From Acidimicrobiaceae bacterium (GTDB lineage: Bacteria > Actinomycetota > Acidimicrobiia > Acidimicrobiales > RAAP-2): a stretch of 32,898 bases of DNA. Each line of letters opens with the position of its first letter. Positions within the stretch are counted from its first letter, which is position 1. The notes under the pieces were generated by a model that was not told the origin of the DNA, searched no databases, and saw only the letters and a program-made list of their open reading frames with translations. The stretch spans positions 1 through 32,898 of the forward strand of contig CANFJV010000008.1 in assembly GCA_947447225.1 (NCBI GenBank), read 5' to 3'. Position numbers and translations under genes: made by a program. Of this stretch, positions 17,895 to 24,998 are shown piece by piece.

Positions 17895-17933
17895 AGTGTT
17901 CACTTTTCGCCCGGCGAAAGTGTTCAGTTTTCG
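17895..17933. repeat. IS-like double terminal repeat
   Basis: A 15-bp motif occurs twice with one mismatch at 24-nt spacing: AGTGTTCACTTTTCG (17895-17909) and AGTGTTCAGTTTTCG (17919-17933). Between them CACTTTTCGCC and GGCGAAAGTG form an imperfect palindrome. Repeated motifs of this kind are typical of the ends of IS21-like elements. No transposase is nearby, so this would be a solo or remnant end. It sits exactly where the methyltransferase relic begins. Confidence 0.5.
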
Positions 17934-18164
17934 AGCGTCACCGACAGCTTTGACAGCGCCTTGGCCTCGGTCGCCGTTCACCAGTGGAGAGACCTCGAGC
18001 GTGGACTGAGCGAATTTCGCCGGGTGACACGGGGACCAGTCGTCATCATGACCTTTGATCCATCGGCGCTCAGGAATTTTTAGTTGAAGGATTACACTTC
18101 TTGGCTGATGGAACATGAAACAGGCAGGATGCCCGAAATTTCAGGCCTCGTCGACCTCACCGCA
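17934..18164 (+). pseudogene. C-terminal half of a class I SAM methyltransferase (relic)
   Basis: The frame from about 17934 reads SVTDSFDSALASVAVHQW, then GLSEFRRVTRGPVVIMTFDP, then ALRNF and a TAG at 18081. This matches motifs after the SAM-binding half of methyltransferases (SFDAA...HHW.D...GL.E..RV.RGP). After the TAG the same frame goes on as LKDYTSWLMEHETGRMPEIS, which fits the family continuation FW-L.DY; the TAG thus probably replaced a Trp TGG. The N-terminal SAM-binding half is missing and IS-like repeats stand at the break. Confidence 0.65.
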
Positions 18165-18809
18165 GTGCTCGATGCCGTGGCAAAACGAGAATCAAAAGTC
18201 AACCAATCCGAGCTTGCCAACACAAAAGATCGGCTTCTCGCCGAGACGATTTCGGTGATCGAGCGAGGTGGTGAGACCTCGGTCAAAATTCGAGACATTG
18301 GCGAGGCGTGTGGGGTCACGTCTCCAATCATCTACAAAGCATTTGGCAGCCGCGACGGCCTGATCGTTGCGGCACAAGCTGAACGGTTCCGCCGGGCAAT
18401 TGCCTCGATTGCCTCACCGTTCGCCATCACGATCCAAGCGGCGACCACGGTTGACGAATTGAAGGCAATCATGGAACTTTTGCTCGCCGCGACCCATCAC
18501 CCTTCTCGGGCCCAATTTCGGCGCCTCCAATTTGAGGTACTTGGCGCGAGTATTCACCGACCAGCCCTCCAAGCAGCCATTGACCGAGAGCTGCAAGTTC
18601 TCATCAATGAAGGTGCCAGTGCGATTCGGTCCGCCCAAGACCGAGGTCTTGTTCGAAACGATGCGAATGCGACCGAGGTGATGTGGTGGTTCTATGGCCA
18701 AGTCCAAGGCCGCCTACTCATTGAACAGTCAACGGCGACGCTCAACGAACAGCACTGGAATACCACGTCGACTCGTGCGGTGTTCGCGGTGCTCTTTGAT
18801 GAACCCTGA
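18108..18809 (+). CDS. TetR-family transcriptional regulator
   Basis: About 233 residues if started at the ATG at 18108. The helix-turn-helix region is DRLLAETISVIERGGETSVK, IRDIGEACGVTSPIIYKAFG and SRDGLIVAAQAERFRRA; the C-terminal domain resembles other TetR ligand domains (QVQGRLLIEQ). The start is uncertain: the first ~25 residues in this frame belong to the methyltransferase relic, and GTG codons at 18165 and 18177 would give a normal TetR length. A TACACT box at 18093-18098 sits 9 nt before 18108 and favours a nearly leaderless start there. It converges with the PPOX gene. Confidence 0.82.
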   Translation: MEHETGRMPEISGLVDLTAVLDAVAKRESKVNQSELANTKDRLLAETISVIERGGETSVKIRDIGEACGVTSPIIYKAFGSRDGLIVAAQAERFRRAIASIASPFAITIQAATTVDELKAIMELLLAATHHPSRAQFRRLQFEVLGASIHRPALQAAIDRELQVLINEGASAIRSAQDRGLVRNDANATEVMWWFYGQVQGRLLIEQSTATLNEQHWNTTSTRAVFAVLFDEP

Positions 18810-18824
18810 GCACCACGGTTGGGG

Positions 18825-19220
18825 TTAGGCCTCTTCGCCCACTGCTCGACGCTCCATCTTCGGGATGCCAGGAGTCGTGTCGTTAATCGCCCAGCTCACG
18901 ATGACCTTCGGGCGTATGCGGAAGCGTTCGCCACCGTCAAAGGCTTCAATACTCGCCGTTCCCATCACTTTGATCCCCCGAGGCGACCAAGGGTTCACCG
19001 AGGCAAGGTCGTCAATCACGACCGTTGTTTGAGGATTCTTCTGCAAATTGCGATACCGGACCGTGTGGGTGATGTCGAATCCAGCAGTCACAATGTCATC
19101 CCCGTCGACCTCAAACACGACTGGGGCCACGTCTGGCTTGCCTTCTGGCGATGCCGTGGCAAAGCGCATGAGTGGCTGCGCAGCAAGATACGCGCGTTCG
19201 GCGTCAGTGAAGGTGCTCAT
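18825..19220 (-). CDS. PPOX-class, probably F420-dependent, oxidoreductase
   Basis: A 131-residue split-barrel protein of the pyridoxamine-phosphate-oxidase-like superfamily. The lead LMRFATASPEGKPDVAPVVF and the block VRYRNLQKNPQTTVVIDDLA are typical of the actinobacterial F420-dependent group, which reduces quinones and other oxidised compounds. The ATG overlaps the TGA of the upstream YciI-like gene by 4 nt (ATGA), so they form a coupled operon driven from the SoxR-box promoter. A role in handling redox-cycling compounds fits that control. The F420 preference is inferred from family. Confidence 0.85.
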   Translation of the reverse strand: MSTFTDAERAYLAAQPLMRFATASPEGKPDVAPVVFEVDGDDIVTAGFDITHTVRYRNLQKNPQTTVVIDDLASVNPWSPRGIKVMGTASIEAFDGGERFRIRPKVIVSWAINDTTPGIPKMERRAVGEEA

Positions 19221-19498
19221 GCCGGTGCTCCTGGAACAACTGGAGCACCTAGGGGGAACACGTCAAGGTTCCACCACTTGGCCATCGGGAGTGACAACAC
19301 CGTGTCGCGGGCTTCGTCGTCGCTTTGCGCAAAGGTTTGGATGAATACCGTTCCGCGTGCCAAGGACAAGTAGAGGTGACCGACTCGGCCTTCGTCTTCG
19401 AGCACCTTGACCCGCGCTTGTTCCTCGGCCACGACGGCGAAAACTTCTCGCATGTCGGTTCCTTCTTGAAAGGTGGCAACCACCATGAATGCGTCCAT
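19217..19498 (-). CDS. YciI/muconolactone-isomerase-like dimeric alpha-beta barrel protein
   Basis: A 93-residue protein starting MDAFMVVATFQEGTDMREVF, with VAEEQARVKVLEDEGRVGHL and TVLSLPMAKWWNLDVFPLGA further on. The layout (beta-strand, helix with EEQ, L.DEG, LPM...V.PL) matches muconolactone-isomerase-like and YciI-like proteins. The start at 19498 follows a GAGAGA ribosome-binding site; the 28-residue upstream extension is rejected because it would include the SoxR box. It is first gene of the operon with the PPOX gene. Its reaction is unknown; it may act on an oxidised aromatic or quinone. Confidence 0.8.
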   Translation of the reverse strand: MDAFMVVATFQEGTDMREVFAVVAEEQARVKVLEDEGRVGHLYLSLARGTVFIQTFAQSDDEARDTVLSLPMAKWWNLDVFPLGAPVVPGAPA

Positions 19499-19527
19499 TG
19501 GAATCTCTCTTTGTTGGTGAGAGTTCC

Positions 19528-19558
19528 ATTCAACAACCTCAACCAAGGTTGAGGTCAA
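19528..19558 (-). promoter_or_regulatory. SoxR box within a 19-bp-spaced promoter
   Basis: CCTCAACC (19537-19544), AA, GGTTGAGG (19547-19554) is a perfect 18-bp dyad matching the SoxR consensus. On the minus strand it sits between TTGACC (-35; plus 19553-19558) and TTGAAT (-10; plus 19528-19533), 19 nt apart. The overlong spacer is the hallmark of promoters twisted open by MerR-family activators. It drives the YciI-like/PPOX operon. Confidence 0.92.
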
Positions 19559-19562
19559 GCAG

Positions 19563-19568
19563 TAACAT
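19563..19568 (+). promoter_or_regulatory. -10 box of leaderless soxR
   Basis: TAACAT with 6 nt to the GTG at 19575. The SoxR box lies just upstream, near the soxR -35 region, so SoxR may also affect its own transcription. Confidence 0.6.
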
Positions 19569-19574
19569 GGATGG

Positions 19575-20054
19575 GTGGCCAATTCAACGACGTCGTTTCA
19601 TGAATGGTCGGTTGGCCAAGTAGCAGCGAGAACGGGGGTCTCAGTCTCCGCGCTCCACTTCTATGAGCGAGAAGGTCTGATCTCGAGTTGGCGAAATGAC
19701 GCCAATCAGCGCCGCTTTGGCCGTGAGGTACTTCGCCGCATTGCCTTTATTCGTGCGGCACAACGGGTCGGGATTTCGCTCGAAGAGATCCGGACGGCAC
19801 TCGACAATCTGCCGAAGCAGCGAACGCCACGAGAAGACGATTGGGAAGCGTTGTCGGCGACCTGGCGAGATCGACTCGATGTCCAAATCGACCAGCTCCT
19901 CCGGTTGCGAGAGGACCTCACCAATTGCATTGGCTGTGGTTGCCTGTCGTTCAAGCGATGCTTGCTCATCAACCCCGCCGACCATATGGCCAAAGAAGGC
20001 CCGGGGCCACGGCGCTTTCTTCCAGGCACGCCACGACCCGAGCCGGACCAATGA
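19575..20054 (+). CDS. soxR: Redox-sensing activator SoxR (MerR family, [2Fe-2S])
   Basis: A 159-residue MerR-family regulator. The N-terminal winged helix is SVGQVAARTGVSVSALHFYE then REGLISSWRNDANQRRFGRE. The long helix follows, and near residue 118 is CIGCGCLSFKRC, the CxxCxCxxxxxC set that holds the [2Fe-2S] cluster of SoxR. On cluster oxidation by redox-cycling drugs the bound protein activates. The target is visible next door: the SoxR box between this gene and the divergent YciI-like/PPOX operon. The GTG start at 19575 is supported by a leaderless -10; an ATG at 19571 is out of frame. Its TGA overlaps the next gene's ATG. Confidence 0.95.
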   Translation: MANSTTSFHEWSVGQVAARTGVSVSALHFYEREGLISSWRNDANQRRFGREVLRRIAFIRAAQRVGISLEEIRTALDNLPKQRTPREDDWEALSATWRDRLDVQIDQLLRLREDLTNCIGCGCLSFKRCLLINPADHMAKEGPGPRRFLPGTPRPEPDQ

Positions 20055-20602
20055 GAAGCGTTGCCTTGCCGGACGGCCTTCCACCACAGCTCATTGTGAT
20101 CTCTGGTCTGCCTGGCGCAGGAAAGTCGACCATCGCGAGCCTCCTAGCAACTCGCCTTGGTCGCGCCGCTCACGTTGAAGCCGACGTGCTGCACCAAATG
20201 ATTGTGTCCGGAGCAGATCAGCCGACCGTGGAAGGCACGAGCGAAGAAGCCGCACAGCAATTGGCACTGCGGCTCCACCACGCATGTCTTGTCGCCAAGT
20301 CCTTCCTTGCGGCTGGGTTTTCCGCCGTTATCGATGACATCATTCACGGGGCACGATTTCATCAACTCACCGAAGAACTGCGTGACACGCCCTTTACTTT
20401 CGTCATGCTCCATCGCAACTACGACGAACTTCGTGCCTCGTGGATCAACATGGGTAGCCCCTTCATTGACGCATGGAAATGGGTGAGTGAAGAAATTGAC
20501 CACGACACCCCTCGACAGGGTCTGTGGTTCGACAACGCCTCGCTCAGCGAAACCGCAACGGTTGACCGAATTGTGGAGTATCTCGGTCGATCGCAACGTT
20601 GA
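20051..20602 (+). CDS. P-loop kinase-like ATP-binding protein
   Basis: A 183-residue protein with a Walker A motif (VISGLPGAGKSTIASLLATR) near residue 15. The following layout (EADVLHQMIVSG, then AVIDDIIHG, then FVMLHRNYDELRASW) looks like small nucleoside, gluconate or chloramphenicol-phosphotransferase-like kinases. The ATG at 20051 overlaps the soxR TGA by 4 nt, so it is translationally coupled to soxR. The upstream in-frame 70 residues are antiparallel-frame noise inside soxR. The substrate is unknown; coupling to soxR suggests modification of a redox-active or toxic small molecule, which is inference. Confidence 0.85.
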   Translation: MRSVALPDGLPPQLIVISGLPGAGKSTIASLLATRLGRAAHVEADVLHQMIVSGADQPTVEGTSEEAAQQLALRLHHACLVAKSFLAAGFSAVIDDIIHGARFHQLTEELRDTPFTFVMLHRNYDELRASWINMGSPFIDAWKWVSEEIDHDTPRQGLWFDNASLSETATVDRIVEYLGRSQR

Positions 20603-20622
20603 ACAGAGGGTGAACTGCGGCC

Positions 20623-20628
20623 TACGCT
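20623..20628 (+). promoter_or_regulatory. -10 box of leaderless YdeI-like gene
   Basis: TACGCT with 7 nt to the GTG at 20636. Confidence 0.55.
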
Positions 20629-20635
20629 GAGCGAC

Positions 20636-20905
20636 GTGGAAGACGTGACTGCACTCACCGGACCGCTCCATTTACTCCCCGATGACCTGCGCCTTTCACT
20701 CGAGGCCAATGCAGTCGCCTTGGCCGCGTGGAATGACCTCACCCCACTAGCTCGCAATGAATTCATTTGCTGGGTCACCGATGCCAAAAGAGCAGAGACG
20801 AGAGCTCGTCGCATCCGCCGGACCCAAGAAGAATTGGAAGAGGGAATGCGACGCCCCTGTTGCTGGCCCGGGTGTCGCCACCGAGAACGCACCGGTCGCG
20901 TGTAG
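20636..20905 (+). CDS. YdeI/OmpD-associated (OmdA) family protein
   Basis: An 89-residue protein matching the C-terminal OmdA-type domain: LPDDLRLSLEANAVALAAWN, LTPLARNEFICWVTDAKRAE and TRARRIRRTQEELEEGMRRP. These helical repeats occur in YdeI-like proteins linked to stress and peptide resistance in other bacteria; the biochemical function is not established. It is shorter than full YdeI because the N-terminal domain is absent, a common stand-alone form. The tail PCCWPGCRHRERTGRV holds three cysteines. The GTG start is chosen by the -10 spacing. Confidence 0.8.
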   Translation: MEDVTALTGPLHLLPDDLRLSLEANAVALAAWNDLTPLARNEFICWVTDAKRAETRARRIRRTQEELEEGMRRPCCWPGCRHRERTGRV

Positions 20906-20923
20906 CGCTTTTGTTCTTCGTTC

Positions 20924-20929
20924 TACGCT
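20924..20929 (+). promoter_or_regulatory. -10 box of leaderless glycosyltransferase gene
   Basis: TACGCT with 6 nt to the ATG at 20936. Confidence 0.6.
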
Positions 20930-20935
20930 TCATCT

Positions 20936-22003
20936 ATGGATCGCCGCTCAACTCGCACTGCGACGATTGGCATTCCTCAAAGCACCCTTCCTGAGGGTGC
21001 ACCCATCAGCGGACACAGCCGCGTGTGGACCTCGGTCCGAGCCGCATTGGCACAACTCGCCGTCCTTGATGCGTCAGGTACTCCTGACGTCTGGTTCTTC
21101 AGTGCTCATGGTGGACTTCCGGAAGTAACAGGGCGCCTCGTCGCCGTTGCCTATGAGGCGGGCTGGACGGTTGAGGGTGCCTATGTTGGCTATCCCAAGA
21201 GCTATCTCGATGCCATTGATTCGGCGACGCGAGAAGGGGTCACTGGTGCTGATGCGGTCATTGTTGGGGCGGAGTCAGCCAAGCGTGAACTCATCAATGC
21301 CTATGGTCTTGTACCCGAATCCATCCATGTGATTCCCTTCGGTGTCGACCTCACCTCCTTTCATCCCGACCGTCGACACGAGGCGCAACAGCTACCAGCC
21401 CTCCAACATCTCGGACCAGATCCTTTCGTTGCGTTTGTGAATTCACTCGCGCCACGCAAAAACGTCGGCCTTGTCCGTGACGCGCTGCAGCAACTCATTG
21501 CCGAGGGCTACCCCCACCGGTTAGTCATGGTGGCGAGTGCGGCCAAACATTTAGGCGGCGACGTCGAGGCCATTGAGCGCGCTGCATTTGCGGAGTTCGA
21601 AGCAGGCGACAACAAAGTGGTGCGCCTGAAGGGTTTGTCTGACGCCGAACTCGCCGGAGTGTTAGCCACCGCGTCAGTGCTGTGTGCGCCAAGCAGTCAT
21701 GAAGGATTTGGTCTGACGGTGCTTGAAGCAATGGCGTCGGGCACACCGGTTGTGGCGTCGACACGCGGCGCACTACCAGAGGTTGTTGGCGCTGGAGGCC
21801 TCTGCGTTGAACCGGAACTCAGTGAGGTGGTGGCAGCGCTCAAGACCATCCTTGATGGCGATGAGCCAACCTGGCGGTCAAGAGCTCGCACTCAAGCGGA
21901 GCAGTTTCCTTGGCAGCGCACGGCGAGCGGATGGTCAGCAGTTGCCAACCTCGTTGCCACACCTGCGGTCAAATCTCGCCGACTGTTCTCTCGCAAAAAG
22001 TAG
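20936..22003 (+). CDS. Family 4 glycosyltransferase (GT-B)
   Basis: A 355-residue retaining glycosyltransferase of the GT4 type. The acceptor half includes ADAVIVGAESAKRELINAYG and VIPFGVDLTSFHPD; the nucleotide-sugar half has VRLKGLSDAELAGVLATASV, then SSHEGFGLTVLEAMASGTPV with the EX7E motif, then GALPEVVGAGGLCVEP. It has no membrane segment and a basic tail (KSRRLFSRKK) that could touch the membrane face. It is not in a polysaccharide cluster here, so its product is unknown. It may glycosylate a lipid, cell-wall sugar or small molecule. Confidence 0.92.
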   Translation: MDRRSTRTATIGIPQSTLPEGAPISGHSRVWTSVRAALAQLAVLDASGTPDVWFFSAHGGLPEVTGRLVAVAYEAGWTVEGAYVGYPKSYLDAIDSATREGVTGADAVIVGAESAKRELINAYGLVPESIHVIPFGVDLTSFHPDRRHEAQQLPALQHLGPDPFVAFVNSLAPRKNVGLVRDALQQLIAEGYPHRLVMVASAAKHLGGDVEAIERAAFAEFEAGDNKVVRLKGLSDAELAGVLATASVLCAPSSHEGFGLTVLEAMASGTPVVASTRGALPEVVGAGGLCVEPELSEVVAALKTILDGDEPTWRSRARTQAEQFPWQRTASGWSAVANLVATPAVKSRRLFSRKK

Positions 22004-22077
22004 GTGGTGCGAAGAGGTTGACGCGACCGTCACCTCGGCGAAACGAGCCGGAAATACTCCTCGGGTTACCTAGACCC

Positions 22078-22218
22078 ATGGAACTGATCACCAACATTTC
22101 AAACACTTCCCGTGGGCCAACGACACACCGGCCCGACCCAGACGCAGGCTTTTGCTTGGTGTGTCGCGAAAGTGTTCAGCGCGCAGGGCTCGATGAATGG
22201 ATTCACCAAGCGTCCTGA
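22078..22218 (+). CDS. Small CxxC protein (putative)
   Basis: A 46-residue reading frame from the ATG at 22078 to the TGA at 22218. The core HRPDPDAGFCLVCRESVQRA followed by GLDEWIHQAS looks like a short conserved domain, with a CxxC pair that could bind metal or act in redox chemistry. There is no ribosome-binding site, but TTACCT ends 6 nt before the ATG, close to the leaderless pattern used by neighbours. The antisense frame on the other strand reads less like protein. I cannot assign a family. Confidence 0.45.
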   Translation: MELITNISNTSRGPTTHRPDPDAGFCLVCRESVQRAGLDEWIHQAS

Positions 22219-22248
22219 CTTGCCAAAGTGGCCACGTAGTGGTCGAAG

Positions 22249-22254
22249 TACTGT
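22249..22254 (+). promoter_or_regulatory. -10 box of leaderless deaminase gene
   Basis: TACTGT with 6 nt to the ATG at 22261, which decides this start over the in-frame TTG at 22255. Confidence 0.6.
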
Positions 22255-22260
22255 TTGGCT

Positions 22261-22665
22261 ATGCCCAGTCCACTCACCGGAGATGACCTCGAGCTCATTG
22301 CCGCGGCGGCCAAGGTCATTGCCGAACATGGAGAATTCGAACGCGAAATCCACACCGTGGGAGCAGCAGTTCGTGACGGGAGTGGCCAAATTTTCGTTGG
22401 GGTGAACCTCTATCACTTCACTGGTGGACCCTGTGCAGAACTTGTCGCACTTGGGGCGGCAAGAGCAAACGGCGCCGGCGAGATCACCACCATCGTGGCC
22501 GTTGGATCAGCCGAGCGTGGCGTGATGGCACCGTGCGGTCGAGACCGACAAGTGTTCATTGATTATTACCCTGACATTCGAGTGATTACCCCAACGAAGG
22601 AAGGACCACTCGTGTTTTCCGCTCGTGAGTTGCTCCCCTTTTCCTACCTTCAGCCACTCGACTAA
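22261..22665 (+). CDS. Blasticidin-S-deaminase-like cytidine deaminase family protein
   Basis: A 134-residue zinc-dependent deaminase-fold protein. From memory it closely follows the Aspergillus blasticidin S deaminase: IFVGVNLYHFTGGPCAELVA, IVAVGSAERGVMAPCGRDRQ and SARELLPFSYL. The first zinc cysteine (Cys58), the catalytic Glu60 (CAE) and the second cysteine (Cys92) are present. The third ligand, normally a cysteine in PCGxCRQ, is Asp95 (PCGRDRQ). Aspartate could still bind zinc or mark a substrate change. The family deaminates cytosine nucleosides or related antibiotics. It is a single gene with a leaderless start. Confidence 0.88.
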   Translation: MPSPLTGDDLELIAAAAKVIAEHGEFEREIHTVGAAVRDGSGQIFVGVNLYHFTGGPCAELVALGAARANGAGEITTIVAVGSAERGVMAPCGRDRQVFIDYYPDIRVITPTKEGPLVFSARELLPFSYLQPLD

Positions 22666-22696
22666 CCACGTCTCGAACGTGCTGCTTGCTCGAAGG

Positions 22697-22702
22697 TAGC
22701 GT
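22697..22702 (+). promoter_or_regulatory. -10 box of leaderless amidohydrolase gene
   Basis: TAGCGT with 6 nt to the ATG at 22709. Confidence 0.6.
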
Positions 22703-22708
22703 GAAGAT

Positions 22709-24451
22709 ATGTACGACCTCGTTCTTCGTAATTGCGACCTCGTCGATGGCACTGGATCGAAACGACGACCTGCCGATATCGCCATCAGCGGCGGCATGAT
22801 TGTTGAAGTCGCCAAGGCCGGCACCCTCGGTCGAGCGACTCGTGAGGTTGATGCGGCAGGTCGACTGGTGACACCAGGATTTGTTGACGTCCACACCCAC
22901 TATGACGGGCAAGCCTCCTGGGACCCGTGGCTGACCCCTTCGAGTTGGCATGGCGTCACCACTGCAGTTGCCGGGAACTGTGGAGTTGGGTTCGCCCCTG
23001 TGCATCCCGATCGCCATGCGTGGCTGGTGCAACTCATGGAAGGGGTTGAAGACATCCCCGGTTCAGCGTTAAGTGAGGGAATTTCCTGGGAATGGGAGAG
23101 TTTTCCGGAGTTTCTTGATTCCATTGCCAAGCGACCACATGTCTTAGACGTTGGATTCCAACTCGCCCACGGCCCACTTCGCGGGTATGTCATGGGTGAA
23201 CGAGGAGCGGCCAACGAAACAGCCACCAGTGATGACCTTGTCATGATGAATCGGCTCGCCACCGAAGCCTTGGCTGCTGGCGCTATGGGTATTTCGACCT
23301 CGCGAACGTCACTACATAAGTCACGTGATGGTGAATTTGTGCCGGGCACCTTTGCTGAACTTGATGAACTTCTGGCCCTCGCCGATGCGCTTCGGGCTGA
23401 AAGGACGCGCTCTGGTCGCGCAGGGGTCTTTCAGCTCGCGATGGAACACACTGATGTGCCGACCCAATTTGGTTGGATGCGCGAATTCGTCACGAGGTCA
23501 GGGGCGACCGTGTCGTTCAACTTCAGCCAGCCACGTCATGCTCCGGAGATCTGGCGTGAGGTGCTCGATGAACTCGAAGCCGCCAATGCCGAGGGGTACT
23601 CCATTGTTGGCCAAGTCGCAGGTCGATCAATTGGCGTGCTCGAATGCCTTGAAGGAACCGTTCACCCCTTTGCCCTCCACCAAACGTTCCAGGCCCTGGC
23701 TGGTTTGGCCCCGCAAGAAAAAGTGAAGGCGCTGCGCGACCCCAGTGTCGTAGCGGCACTGCTGGCCGAATCGCTTCCTCCCATCACCCCTGTTGTTGAT
23801 TTGCTGACCTCAGGCTGGGAACGGATGTACCCCGTTCAAGGCGGTGCTATTGACTATGAACCCGACCCCTCGACGGATTCTTTGGCTGCGCTGGCAGCCA
23901 GGTCGGGCAAGAGCCCAGCCGAACACGCGCTTCAAGCACTGCTCGCCAATGACGGCCAAGGGATGCTCTATGTGCCGTTGTTCAACTACTCCGGTGGCGA
24001 CTTAGATCTCGTCTATGAGCTCCAAGAGCACAAGAACACTCGCCTTGGGCTTTCTGATGCTGGGGCGCACTGTGGGTCGATTTGTGATGGTGGCATGCCA
24101 ACATTCATGCTCACCCACTGGACTCGTGATCGCACACGAGGAAAAAAGGTGGCGCTCGAAGAAATGGTCCGACGTCAGACGTCTGACACCGCACAGTTGT
24201 TTGGACTCTTCGACCGCGGCGTGATTGCCCCTGGGATGAAGGCGGATCTCAACGTCATTGACTACGACCGTCTTGGTTTTGACGCCGCAACTATGGCCTT
24301 TGACCTGCCAACAGGTGCTCGGCGCCTCGTGCAACGCGGCCGCGGCTACGACTTGACCATCAACAGCGGGGTCGTGACCGTTCAAGACGATGAATTCACT
24401 GGAGAACTTCCTGGAAAGGTCCTCCGCGGCGGCACCATTCGAGCCGCATAG
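22709..24451 (+). CDS. N-acyl-D-amino-acid deacylase-type amidohydrolase
   Basis: A 580-residue metal-dependent hydrolase of the amidohydrolase superfamily, D-aminoacylase branch. The small N-terminal beta domain starts DLVLRNCDLVDGTGSKR, followed by GFVDVHTHYDGQASWDPWLT with the metal-binding HxH at His62 and His64. GVTTAVAGNCGVGFAP and the late LGLSDAGAHCGSICDGG (the catalytic Asp region) are characteristic of D-aminoacylases. Such enzymes remove acyl groups from N-acyl-D-amino acids. The substrate is not readable. No partner gene is coupled; it converges closely with the PhnB-like gene. Confidence 0.9.
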   Translation: MYDLVLRNCDLVDGTGSKRRPADIAISGGMIVEVAKAGTLGRATREVDAAGRLVTPGFVDVHTHYDGQASWDPWLTPSSWHGVTTAVAGNCGVGFAPVHPDRHAWLVQLMEGVEDIPGSALSEGISWEWESFPEFLDSIAKRPHVLDVGFQLAHGPLRGYVMGERGAANETATSDDLVMMNRLATEALAAGAMGISTSRTSLHKSRDGEFVPGTFAELDELLALADALRAERTRSGRAGVFQLAMEHTDVPTQFGWMREFVTRSGATVSFNFSQPRHAPEIWREVLDELEAANAEGYSIVGQVAGRSIGVLECLEGTVHPFALHQTFQALAGLAPQEKVKALRDPSVVAALLAESLPPITPVVDLLTSGWERMYPVQGGAIDYEPDPSTDSLAALAARSGKSPAEHALQALLANDGQGMLYVPLFNYSGGDLDLVYELQEHKNTRLGLSDAGAHCGSICDGGMPTFMLTHWTRDRTRGKKVALEEMVRRQTSDTAQLFGLFDRGVIAPGMKADLNVIDYDRLGFDAATMAFDLPTGARRLVQRGRGYDLTINSGVVTVQDDEFTGELPGKVLRGGTIRAA

Positions 24452-24459
24452 CCACACTG

Positions 24460-24885
24460 CTACTGGGCGACGTTCAACATCCAGCGAATGCCGAAGCGAT
24501 CAAGCGTGCAACCCCAGTACGCGCCCCATGGCATCTGATTCATGCCGGTTGACGCTGAACCACCTTCTGACAACGCCCCATAGAGCGCGTCGGCCTGTTC
24601 ACTTGTGTCTGGCTCCAAGTTCATCGTCACATTGTTGCCAATACGCAGCTCGTGACCCATTGATGGCAAAAAGTCAGTCGCCATGATCACGTGACCACCC
24701 AAGATCTCGACTTCTGCATGCAAGATGAGCGACTGCTCTTCGGCGCTCAGTTGTGGACCATCAGGACTCGCCATGTCAGAAAAGCGCTGCAACATCGTCA
24801 CTTCACTGCCAAACACGCTGGCGTAGAAGGAAAAGGCCTCTTCCGAGGTGCCAGGGAAGTTGAGATAGGTGCTGACGCGGGCCAT
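24460..24885 (-). CDS. PhnB-like VOC family protein
   Basis: A 141-residue protein of the PhnB/3-demethylubiquinone-methyltransferase-like group of the VOC fold. Typical parts are VSTYLNFPGTSEEAFSFYAS and FGSEV at the start, HAEVEILGGHVIMATDF in the middle and MPWGAYWGCTLDRFGIRWML at the end. The ATG at 24885 is preceded by AAGGAG at 10 nt; an upstream in-frame start would add 18 residues without family match. The function of this group is largely unknown. Confidence 0.9.
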   Translation of the reverse strand: MARVSTYLNFPGTSEEAFSFYASVFGSEVTMLQRFSDMASPDGPQLSAEEQSLILHAEVEILGGHVIMATDFLPSMGHELRIGNNVTMNLEPDTSEQADALYGALSEGGSASTGMNQMPWGAYWGCTLDRFGIRWMLNVAQ

Positions 24886-24998
24886 GGTGATGCTCTCCTT
24901 GTTCGGCGCAACTGTACCGTTGCGACCTTCGGCGAACAAAGTTCGAAGGTCGCGGTGGAAACTCTTTGCTGCCTCTTCCCTTGGCGAGCAATCGGCCG

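Noticed and set aside
18819-19373. 184-residue plus-strand ORF across the PPOX and YciI-like genes
   Set aside because: Both minus-strand genes match known families and share a SoxR promoter; the plus frame is a shadow.
19841-20050. 70-residue extension of the P-loop protein
   Set aside because: It lies inside soxR in another frame and is Pro/Arg-rich; the ATGA overlap at 20051 is a normal coupled start.
22099-22416. 105-residue minus-strand ORF over the small CxxC gene and the deaminase start
   Set aside because: It is antisense to the clear deaminase gene; the composition outside that overlap is not convincing.
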